Positions 25,875 through 33,105 of a DNA stretch of 64,000 bases are shown piece by piece. The notes under the pieces are model-generated. The model ran no database searches. It saw only the letters and a list, made by a program, of their open reading frames with translations, and was not told the DNA's origin. Position 1 is the stretch's first letter. Every line of letters starts with the position of its first letter. Source of the DNA: Salimicrobium halophilum (GTDB lineage: Bacteria > Bacillota > Bacilli > Bacillales > Halobacillaceae). Made by a program: the position numbers and the translations under genes. The DNA is taken from NCBI RefSeq assembly GCF_900100295.1, contig NZ_FNEV01000010.1, positions 19,838-83,837 on the forward strand, read 5' to 3'.

Positions 25875-26461
25875 AAATCTTAGGAATAACAGGAAGCGTG
25901 AGCAAAAGTTCGAAAACACTCCTATCCGTTCAGGAAGCGCTCGATGCCGCGAAGCAAAGTGATTCTTCTACGGAAACAGAAATACTCCATCTGGGTGATT
26001 ATGAAACGGTTCTTTGTGACGGAAGGGACCCTGCTTCCTATACAGGAGATACGAGAGAAGTGATCGACAAAATCGAGGAGGCCGATGCTTATATCATCGG
26101 CACTCCCGTGTACCGGGGGTCACTGACCGGCGCTTTGAAAAACGTCTTCGATCTGATTCCGAACGACTGCCTGAGAGGAAAAGCGATCGGATTCGTGGCA
26201 ACCGGCGGCACGTATCATCATTATCTGGTCATCGATCATCACCTGCATCCGCTGGCCCACTATTTCCGGGCACACGTCATCCCGGGCGGTGTTTATGTAC
26301 ACAACGGGCACTTCGAACAGCATCAGCTGGTCGATGAAGAGATCCGCACGCGACTTCACGACCTCGGCGAGGCTACCGTTCGACTCAGCACCCACTTGAA
26401 TAAAGATTTTTCGACAGCACCCCCAGCTATTCCGAGAAAAAGCCTCCAGGAACAATACTGA
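25871..26461 (+). CDS. msuE: MsuE-like NAD(P)H-dependent FMN reductase
   Basis: A 196-residue flavin reductase that supplies FMNH2. IIGTPVYRGSLTGALKNVFDLI is the FMN pocket, and FVATGGTYHHYLVIDHHLHPL is shared with the paralog at 16896. Its start ATG overlaps the sfnG stop, so both proteins are made together. The pair is a two-component monooxygenase as in Pseudomonas sfnG/msuE. Confidence 0.88.
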   Translation: MKILGITGSVSKSSKTLLSVQEALDAAKQSDSSTETEILHLGDYETVLCDGRDPASYTGDTREVIDKIEEADAYIIGTPVYRGSLTGALKNVFDLIPNDCLRGKAIGFVATGGTYHHYLVIDHHLHPLAHYFRAHVIPGGVYVHNGHFEQHQLVDEEIRTRLHDLGEATVRLSTHLNKDFSTAPPAIPRKSLQEQY

Positions 26462-26492
26462 CGTCTCCCCTCTTGCGGGAGGCGTATTTTCT
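26461..26492 (+). terminator. Terminator of sfnG-msuE
   Basis: ACGTCTCCC and GGGAGGCGT enclose a short loop, followed by TATTTTCTTT. Confidence 0.78.
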
Positions 26493-26542
26493 TTGACGGG
26501 ACGAACTGGTAAAATGAAGGAAGTTTGAAGGAGGGATCCGGG

Positions 26543-27445
26543 ATGAGCCAAAAATTATCTATGCTGTCGATCGCTTTCGGTGCTGCTCTCTGGGGCATCA
26601 TCGGTCTGTTCGTTACATACTTGTACGACCTCGGGTTCAGCCCGGTGCAGGTGGTTGCCGTCAGAGTTGCGAGCGCCGCCATTCTGCTGCTTCTCTACAC
26701 GTACATCACCGGGAAGGAGGAACTGAGAATCGATTGGAAGGATAGCCGTTTATTTATAGGTACAGGCATCATCAGCATTGTGTTCTTCAACCTCTGCCTG
26801 TTCATCGCCATGGAGGAAACATCCATTGCGATCGCTGTCACCCTTTTATATACAGCACCCGCCTTCGTCACGATCTTCTCCCGGATTCTGTTCGGAGAAC
26901 TGTTTACGAAAAGTAAAATCACTGCCCTGCTCACCACATTCATCGGCTGCGCGCTTGTCGTCGGTCTGCTGCCTTATACAGGCTTCGACTTATCCATGTA
27001 CGGCGTGCTCGCAGGGCTCGGATCCGGCTTTTTCTATGCGCTTTACAGCATTTTCGCCACCTATGCTCTCCGAACCTATTCGTCCACGACGGTTACGGTA
27101 TATACCTTCGTGTTCGCAAGTGTCGCCATTCTGCCTTTTGCAGGGCTCGGAGACCTCGGTGCTACATTGGCACTACCGTCTGCCTGGATCAATATTGCAG
27201 GCATAGGCCTATTCTCGACGACGCTCGCTTTCCTGTTTTACACGAAGGGACTCGAGAAAATCGAATCGAGCCGCGCTTCGATCATCGCAACCGTCGAACC
27301 GGTCGTCGCAGCTCTCATCAGCTTCTTCGTATTCGGGGAACTGCTGGATGCGTGGCAATTCCTAGGCTTCATCCTGGTGATCACCGCCGTCATCCTTGTT
27401 CAGGAACGTCCGCGCTCTTCTTTTCTAAGGCGAAAAGCGTCATGA
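26543..27445 (+). CDS. EamA/DMT-family transporter (RhaT/YdcZ-like exporter)
   Basis: A 300-residue protein with ten hydrophobic helices in two EamA repeats: FGAALWGIIGLFVTYLYDLG and the second repeat ending FGELLDAWQFLGFILVITAVIL. These proteins export amino acids or metabolites. ATG at 26543 is preceded by GGAGGGATCC. Its 3' end overlaps the antisense methyltransferase gene by 56 bases. Confidence 0.88.
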   Translation: MSQKLSMLSIAFGAALWGIIGLFVTYLYDLGFSPVQVVAVRVASAAILLLLYTYITGKEELRIDWKDSRLFIGTGIISIVFFNLCLFIAMEETSIAIAVTLLYTAPAFVTIFSRILFGELFTKSKITALLTTFIGCALVVGLLPYTGFDLSMYGVLAGLGSGFFYALYSIFATYALRTYSSTTVTVYTFVFASVAILPFAGLGDLGATLALPSAWINIAGIGLFSTTLAFLFYTKGLEKIESSRASIIATVEPVVAALISFFVFGELLDAWQFLGFILVITAVILVQERPRSSFLRRKAS

Positions 27446-28085
27446 ACGAAACCGCCTGTTCCAGTAATGCATTCTGCATCTCCAACCCTTCCGGTGCCCC
27501 TTCTTTCGGCACGGAAGACATTCCTATGGTCGTCCAGCCGTGTGTCTCTGCCAGTCGCTGGAACTCCCACGGCATCATCGTGTTACAGACGACCTCTTCC
27601 CCCTCGAGTCTTGGATAGCTATTCGTCCTCGGACCGGCCACCGGACCGAGAATTCCCACAACGAAGACTCCTCCCGGTTTGACGACACGATTGATTTCGT
27701 TTATCGCTTCAAGAGGAGAAGCGACCCACTCCAGACAGTTGATCGCCATGACAGCGTCGAAGGCTTCGTTTTCAAAAGGCAGGGCTGTAACGTCTCCCTG
27801 AAGAAATGTCGCTGCCGTGGAGCGCTTCTTGGCGATTTCAATCATTTTCGAGGACAAATCGACGCCTGTCACGCTGTACCCGGCCTTCTGGAGCATTTCA
27901 CTCCCCTGCCCGTCCCCACACCCGAGGTCCAGCACATCCGAGTCAGATTCGATGAAAGACTGGAAGAAAGGAAGAACCTTCTTCCTGCTCCCATCCTTCC
28001 ACATCTGTTCACTTCTCGCATTCCAATTATCAGAAAAACGATCCCATTTACTTTCTGCCTGTTCATGCCATTTTTTATGATCCAA
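27390..28085 (-). CDS. Class I SAM-dependent methyltransferase
   Basis: A 231-residue methyltransferase with motif I DVLDLGCGDGQGSEMLQKAG, motif II VTGVDLSSKMIEIA, and INCLEWVASPLEAINEINRVVKPGG. TTG start with AAGGAGG eight bases upstream. Ends inside the convergent EamA gene, so the last 18 codons are antisense to it. The substrate is unknown. Confidence 0.85.
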   Translation of the reverse strand: MDHKKWHEQAESKWDRFSDNWNARSEQMWKDGSRKKVLPFFQSFIESDSDVLDLGCGDGQGSEMLQKAGYSVTGVDLSSKMIEIAKKRSTAATFLQGDVTALPFENEAFDAVMAINCLEWVASPLEAINEINRVVKPGGVFVVGILGPVAGPRTNSYPRLEGEEVVCNTMMPWEFQRLAETHGWTTIGMSSVPKEGAPEGLEMQNALLEQAVSFMTLFALEKKSADVPEQG

Positions 28086-28185
28086 TTCTTTTTCCTCCTT
28101 GCTATTTATTTCTTCTTTATGTATGATAGAATCAATATATAGTAAATATTAATAATAAAAACACAATATATAGTTTTTTCGAAAA

Positions 28186-28445
28186 TCAGATGCTCACAGA
28201 GCTTAATAGGGAAGCCGGTGAAAATCCGGAGCTGCCCCCGCAACTGTAAGTATCCGCGAAACAGCACATCCACTGTAGAACGCTACGGGAAGGGCTGGAG
28301 TAAGATCGGGTACAAGCCAGGAGACCTGTCTGTTTTTCGTCAGAAAGTTTCACCTTTTTCGGGGATGGAGAAGATGAAACGATGAGGCGAGGACTCTCGT
28401 TTCATGGTTTCATCCGCTCTTATCCTATAGGAGCGGATTTTTTTA
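28186..28445 (+). ncRNA. Cobalamin (B12) riboswitch with terminator
   Basis: The class-defining blocks are present: GGGAAGCCGGTGAAAATCCG, GCTGCCCCCGCAACTGTAAG and the B12 box AAGCCAGGAGACC near 28314-28326. Downstream, GATGAAAC (28373-28380) can pair with GTTTCATC (28406-28413), whose last bases are shared with a terminator stem ATCCGCTC/GAGCGGAT plus T run (28412-28445), so antiterminator and terminator exclude each other. It should lower expression of the reductase genes when cobalamin is present. Confidence 0.93.
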
Positions 28446-28466
28446 TTTTGTAAAGGAGGATCACTT

Positions 28467-30653
28467 ATGCCTGACACGATAACAAGGGACTGGAAAACCT
28501 GGTTGAATGAACTTCAGGGGGACTTCCCCAGTCTCGATTTTTCACGGATACAAGACAGAATCACAGATGGCAATTCCATTGTACTTGAAGCCTTAGCTGA
28601 AATGGACGAAACCGAGCCGGACTGGACATATGTCGCCGCCCGTGCTCATCTCGAGACCCGCTACACGGAAGCGACACAAGGACGTCGTACAGAAAAGCCC
28701 TATGAAAACTTTTACGAACTGATCGAAACACTCGTCGAAGAAAAAATCTACGACCCTTCTCTTCTTACTCATTATACTAGAGATGAAATCATAGAACTAT
28801 CCAAACTGTTATCACCAGAGAAAGATCACCTGTTCACGTACATCGGCTTGAAAACACTGGATGATCGTTACCTCGCCAGGATGAAAGACGGGAGAACGAT
28901 GGAGCTGCCGCAGGAACGCTGGCTGATCATCGCGATGACGCTGATGACCCCTGAACCGAGGGATCGCCGATTCAGGTACATACAAGAGGCTTACTGGGCG
29001 CTTTCCAACCTCTACATGACCGTCGCCACTCCCACCCTTTCGAATGCGGGAAAAGTACACGGTCAGCTCAGTTCCTGCTTCATCGAGACCGTTGACGACA
29101 GCCTTCAGTCTATTTATGACAGTAACACAGCTATCGCCAACTTAAGTAAACACGGAGGCGGCATCGGCGTCTATCTCGGAAAAATCAGATCGCGCGGCAG
29201 TGACATCAGAGGATTCAAAGGTGTATCATCCGGTGTTTTGCCATGGATGAAGCAGCTGAACAATACCGCTGTCAGCGTAGACCAGCTCGGCCAACGACAG
29301 GGAGCGGTGGCTGTTTATCTCGATGTGTGGCACAAAGACATTTTCTCTTTTCTCGACAGTCGACTGAACAATGGAGATGAGCGTCAGCGAACGCACGATT
29401 TATTCACCGGGGTCTCGATTCCGGATCTATTCATGGAAGCTGTTGAAAACAGAGGTGACTGGTATCTGTTCGATCCTCATGAAGTGAGAACGGTCATGGG
29501 ATACTCCCTCGAAGACAGCTTCGATGAACATGATGGATACGGGACGTTCCGCGAACGGTATGAAGCATGCATACAGCATCCTGGGCTCTCCAAAGAAAAA
29601 GTGCCGGCGATCGATATCATGAAACGCATCATGATCGGTCAGCTCGAGACCGGAACGCCTTACATGTTTTATAGAGATGAAGTGAACAGGAAGAATGCGA
29701 ATAACCACGCCGGAATGGTGTACTGCAGTAATCTTTGCACAGAGATCACGCAGAACCAGAGCGCCACGACGGTGGACCGTCAATATGTAGACAATGGAGA
29801 AATCATAACCGTTCACACTCCCGGCGATTTCGTCGTCTGTAACCTTTCGAGTATCAACCTCGGAAAAGCAGTGCCCGACGGAGTGCTGGATCGTCTGGTT
29901 CCGATACAAGTCCGTATGCTCGATAACGTCATTGACACCAACCTGATTCCTATCCCTCAGGCCGAACGGACGAATCAGAAGTACAGAGGCATCGGCCTCG
30001 GCACCTTCGGGTGGGCTCACTTACTAGCGATCCGGCAGATTTCCTGGGAATCCGAAGAAGCGCTCAGCTACACAGAAGACGTATATGAAAAAATCTCCTA
30101 TTTGACGATCAAAGCGAGTTCGGAGCTTGCTGAGGAAAAAGGCAGCTATCCCCTGTTCGAAGGGTCGGACTGGGAGACAGGAGCATATTTCGAGAAACGG
30201 AATCTTACGGATGATAAATGGCAGGAGCTCGCTGCGAAAGTGAAAGAGGGCGGATTGAGGAACGGGTACCTGATGGCGGTCGCCCCAAACTCGAGCACGT
30301 CCTTGATTGCCGGAAGCTCGGCCAGCATCGATCCGATTTTCAAGAAGTTCTACTCCGAGGAGAAAAAAGATTTCAAAATCCCGGTCACTGCCCCGGATTT
30401 GAGCCCGGACAATTACTGGTACTACAAAGCCGCCCATGACATCGATCAGCATACAAGTATCGCCCAGAATGCAAAGAGACAGCGGTTCATCGATCAATCC
30501 ATTTCATTCAATATGTATGTTCGCAATGATATACAAGCGCGGGAGTTATTGAACCTTCACCTTGATGCATGGCAGCAAGGATTGAAAACGACTTATTACA
30601 CAAGATCCACTTCCGGCACCGACTATGACGAATGCGAAAGCTGTTCGAGCTGA
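28467..30653 (+). CDS. Class I ribonucleoside-diphosphate reductase, large subunit
   Basis: A 728-residue alpha subunit that reduces ribonucleotides. Catalytic parts are QLSSCFIETVDDSL, SKHGGGIGVYLGKIRSRGS, SNLCTEI (the N-x-C-x-E radical triad), VVCNLSSINLGK and VAPNSSTSLIAGSSASIDP. The C-terminus ECESCSS keeps the CxxC shuttle. There is no ATP-cone at the N-terminus, and no nrdI or nrdH beside it, so it looks like a NrdA- rather than a NrdE-type protein. It follows a B12 riboswitch. The small subunit gene is 825 bases downstream, past a repeat island. Confidence 0.92.
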   Translation: MPDTITRDWKTWLNELQGDFPSLDFSRIQDRITDGNSIVLEALAEMDETEPDWTYVAARAHLETRYTEATQGRRTEKPYENFYELIETLVEEKIYDPSLLTHYTRDEIIELSKLLSPEKDHLFTYIGLKTLDDRYLARMKDGRTMELPQERWLIIAMTLMTPEPRDRRFRYIQEAYWALSNLYMTVATPTLSNAGKVHGQLSSCFIETVDDSLQSIYDSNTAIANLSKHGGGIGVYLGKIRSRGSDIRGFKGVSSGVLPWMKQLNNTAVSVDQLGQRQGAVAVYLDVWHKDIFSFLDSRLNNGDERQRTHDLFTGVSIPDLFMEAVENRGDWYLFDPHEVRTVMGYSLEDSFDEHDGYGTFRERYEACIQHPGLSKEKVPAIDIMKRIMIGQLETGTPYMFYRDEVNRKNANNHAGMVYCSNLCTEITQNQSATTVDRQYVDNGEIITVHTPGDFVVCNLSSINLGKAVPDGVLDRLVPIQVRMLDNVIDTNLIPIPQAERTNQKYRGIGLGTFGWAHLLAIRQISWESEEALSYTEDVYEKISYLTIKASSELAEEKGSYPLFEGSDWETGAYFEKRNLTDDKWQELAAKVKEGGLRNGYLMAVAPNSSTSLIAGSSASIDPIFKKFYSEEKKDFKIPVTAPDLSPDNYWYYKAAHDIDQHTSIAQNAKRQRFIDQSISFNMYVRNDIQARELLNLHLDAWQQGLKTTYYTRSTSGTDYDECESCSS

Positions 30654-31058
30654 GGAAAGTGGAATCACCCCGCTTAGAAACCTCAGTCATAAGTAGACAG
30701 GTTAGATAAAGGTGCCCTTTCCTTTCTCTAATCCTGTCTACTTATGGCTCGGGTTTCTGGGTGATGAAACTAGACAAAGGAAAGCGAAGACACCTTGCTC
30801 AGCCCTTCTCGCATAAGTGAAAATCAGCCTAAAGAAGCGTTCTCCTACTTTATGGATGGTTTTTCACTTATGTCGCTAAGGGTTAGGTGTCGCAGCTAGA
30901 CAAAATAGAAATGTGGAGAAGCCCCGCTTAGAAGTTCTAACATAAGTGGGCGGCTCTGACTACGGATGTTCTTTTCCGAAACAGAGGTGACCACTTATGT
31001 TATGGACTTCTGGGCTTCGAAGCTAGACAAAAAAGAAATGTGGAGAAGTCCCACTTTT
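30654..31058. repeat. Family A repeat array: three units plus truncated head
   Basis: Units at 30654-30775, 30776-30902 and 30903-31028 stand head-to-tail and each ends CTAGACA; 31029-31058 holds a head only. The first and third central stems are CATAAGTAGACAGG/CCTGTCTACTTATG and CATAAGTGG...CTCTG/CAGAG...CCACTTATG, which differ in sequence from the other islands but still pair. The second is of the GACACCT/AGGTGTC subtype. This island separates the two ribonucleotide reductase genes. Confidence 0.85.
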
Positions 31059-31075
31059 CTTTTGCGCACCGTTCG

Positions 31076-31455
31076 TCAGGCCCCAGGACCACCTGAATGT
31101 ACCGCAAACTCGAAAAGGAACCGCTCAGGTGAGATTCTGTGGCGCGAACGTACCGCAAACCCATTTGCCACCCACTCAGAAATGTAGAAACGACCTGAGT
31201 GTCCCGCAACGCTCAATCATAGCAAGAACCGACAGATTTTCCTGACTACCTTCCCGCCCGCCGGGAAGGTACATGCATTCAAATGCCCTTTCGCACCGTT
31301 CACCGAGACCCAGCACAATTTGAATGTACCACAAAAACAGAAATGAACCGTTCGCAGCTTAGAACTTGCTTCCGAACGGTGCAATACGAAAGAAACCAAC
31401 CGCTCAAGGTAGAAACTCGTTCGTGAGTGTACCGCAAAATCACACACCACTCACC
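31076..31455. repeat. Family B tandem repeat (period 217 bp)
   Basis: Two units start GCACCGTTC at 31076 and 31293. The first ends in a distal hairpin (TACCTTCCCG/CGGGAAGGTA, 31247-31271) matching in position, not sequence, the TACCACCCCG/CGGGGTGGTA hairpin of the 13 kb array. Core elements GTACCGCAAAC, TTTGCCACCCACTCA and GAACGGTGCAATACGAAA recur. The second unit stops about 25 bases before the nrdB start. Confidence 0.8.
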
Positions 31456-31478
31456 AAAAAAAGAAAGGAGCCCTACCC

Positions 31479-32513
31479 ATGACCTTACAAAAAAGAAAAC
31501 TTGTCGATCACGAAGCACCCAACCGTTCGACCGGCATCATCAACGGTCAAACGTCCAACGTCCTCAACTGGGATGATACAAGATTCGCGTGGGCATATCC
31601 TATGTATAAAAATATGCTGCAGAACTTCTGGATCCCGGATGAAATCAATATGAGCAATGATTTGAAGCAATGGCCCGAGCTCTCCGACAAGGAGCAGCAA
31701 TCCTTCAAAAAAATCATCGGCCTGCTTGCTTTTCTGGATTCTATCCAGACCGACTATTCAGGAAAAATCGCCGATTATCTCACAGATTCCAGTCTTGCCG
31801 CCCTTATGCAGGTACTTTCTTTTCAGGAAGTCGTCCATAACCAGTCTTATTCCTATGTGTTATCCACGCTCGTCCCCTCCCACGAGCAGGAGGAGATTTT
31901 CGAGTATTGGAAACATGACCCTGTCCTGATCAAGAGAAATCAGTTCATTACAGACGGTTACCAGGAATTCATCGATGACCCGTCTCCTGAAAGTTTCCTG
32001 AAATCGTGCGTGTATGATGTCGTGCTCGAAGGATTATTTTTCTACGCAGGGTTCGCTTTCTTCTATAACCTGGCTCGGAATCAGAAAATGGTGTCGACAT
32101 CGACGATGATCAACTACATCAATAGAGACGAACAGATCCACGTTCATCTATTCACGCGAATTTTCAAGGAAACCTTACAGGAACACCCCGAGCTTGATAG
32201 CGACGAATTTCAACGTTTCGCCAAGGACACCTTGAAAAAAGCCGCCGATCTTGAAATCGAATGGGCGCACCATATCATCGGACATGATTTCCCAGGGATA
32301 CCGATAGAGGATCTTGAGAACTATATCCGCTTCACCGCAAATACGAGAGCGCAGCAGCTTGGTGCAGACCGTCCTTTTCCTGAAAACCGGAAGAATCCTC
32401 TCCGCTGGATTCGCGCCTATCAGAACGTGGATGAAGGAAAGTCGGATTTCTTCGAGCAGAAATCCAGGCAATATACGAAAGTATCAGAGAACAACGGTTT
32501 CGATGATCTATAA
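31479..32513 (+). CDS. Class I ribonucleoside-diphosphate reductase, small subunit
   Basis: A 344-residue beta subunit that makes the tyrosyl (di-iron) radical. Ligands fit the family: D87 in GLLAFLDSIQ, E117 and H120 in SFQEVVHNQS, with the radical Tyr at 124; a later Glu in VVLEGLFFYAG, and Glu/His in NRDEQIHVHLF. ATG follows GAAAGGAG. The transcript may come from the riboswitch promoter 3 kb upstream or from a promoter inside the repeat island; none is clear. Confidence 0.92.
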   Translation: MTLQKRKLVDHEAPNRSTGIINGQTSNVLNWDDTRFAWAYPMYKNMLQNFWIPDEINMSNDLKQWPELSDKEQQSFKKIIGLLAFLDSIQTDYSGKIADYLTDSSLAALMQVLSFQEVVHNQSYSYVLSTLVPSHEQEEIFEYWKHDPVLIKRNQFITDGYQEFIDDPSPESFLKSCVYDVVLEGLFFYAGFAFFYNLARNQKMVSTSTMINYINRDEQIHVHLFTRIFKETLQEHPELDSDEFQRFAKDTLKKAADLEIEWAHHIIGHDFPGIPIEDLENYIRFTANTRAQQLGADRPFPENRKNPLRWIRAYQNVDEGKSDFFEQKSRQYTKVSENNGFDDL

Positions 32514-32547
32514 AAGTCAGGCTCCCATGCCTGGCTTTAATTTTTTT
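32514..32547 (+). terminator. Terminator of the reductase genes
   Basis: AAGTCAGG and CCTGGCTT with a short loop and a T run (AATTTTTTT) directly after the stop codon at 32513. Confidence 0.85.
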
Positions 32548-32625
32548 CTGAAAATTTTCTTTCAGAAGAATAATGCATTCTTCCAACAATGATAACCCTT
32601 ACAAACAATCCAATCACTCCACTCA

Positions 32626-32642
32626 TGTTAACTTCCCTTACA
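32626..32642 (+). promoter_or_regulatory. TnrA/GlnR-type site, activator position
   Basis: TGTTAACTTCCCTTACA fits the TGTNA-N7-TNACA pattern of TnrA and GlnR. Its centre is about 52 bases before the inferred transcription start at 32686, where TnrA activates B. subtilis genes such as nrgAB (amtB-glnK). Confidence 0.7.
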
Positions 32643-32650
32643 TTAATGTA

Positions 32651-32679
32651 TTGATTTTTCTGAAAAGTCCGTGTATAGT
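32651..32679 (+). promoter_or_regulatory. Sigma-A promoter of glnK-amtB
   Basis: TTGATT (32651-32656) and TATAGT (32674-32679) with a 17-base gap. It is flanked on both sides by TnrA-type sites. Confidence 0.7.
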
Positions 32680-32699
32680 AACTTTAAACTTACTAAAGA

Positions 32700-32716
32700 T
32701 GTTAGATAAGTTAACA
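32700..32716 (+). promoter_or_regulatory. TnrA/GlnR-type site, downstream position
   Basis: TGTTAGATAAGTTAACA fits TGTNA-N7-TNACA and lies between the inferred transcription start and the GGAGGAG ribosome site. Such a place suits repression, for example by GlnR when nitrogen is ample. Confidence 0.65.
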
Positions 32717-32733
32717 CTTAAGGAGGAGTTCCA

Positions 32734-33075
32734 TTGAAAAAGATTGAAGCGATCATTCGTCCTGAAGCTTTTCAGACGTTACGACATCAGCTGGATCAGG
32801 TTGGTGTGAAAGGATTGACTGTTTCGGAAGTCGCAGGCTGTGGCCAGCAGAAAGGAAAGGAAGGGATTTTTCGGGGAACAAGGTATGAAATCAAACTGTA
32901 TCCGAAAGTGAAGGTTGAAATGGTTGTCGATGATCACGAAATCGACCCCATCGTGGAAATCATTATGGATACATGTACGACAAACGAAACGGGAGATGGC
33001 AAGATTTTCGTTACGGCAGTCGAGGAAGTATACCGGATCAGAACCGCAGAAAAAGGAAAAGCCGCACTTATCTAA
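32734..33075 (+). CDS. glnK: PII nitrogen-regulatory protein (GlnK/GlnB type)
   Basis: A 113-residue PII protein that senses ATP/ADP and 2-oxoglutarate. T-loop GIFRGTRYEIKLYPKVKVEMVV puts Tyr at 51, the site that is uridylylated in enterobacteria. ETGDGKIFVTAVEEVYRIRT is the B-loop and C-terminal part. Start is a TTG behind AGGAGGAG. It is first of a pair with the ammonium channel gene, the order glnK-amtB being common in Bacillaceae (reverse of nrgAB). Confidence 0.93.
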   Translation: MKKIEAIIRPEAFQTLRHQLDQVGVKGLTVSEVAGCGQQKGKEGIFRGTRYEIKLYPKVKVEMVVDDHEIDPIVEIIMDTCTTNETGDGKIFVTAVEEVYRIRTAEKGKAALI

Positions 33076-33105
33076 AATACTTATTACGGAAAGGTGATTG
33101 AACTG

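Noticed and set aside
28467..32513. Class Ib (nrdEF) assignment for the reductase pair
   Set aside because: No nrdI or nrdH lies near, and the subunit ends look NrdA/NrdB-like. I kept the neutral class I name without a gene symbol.
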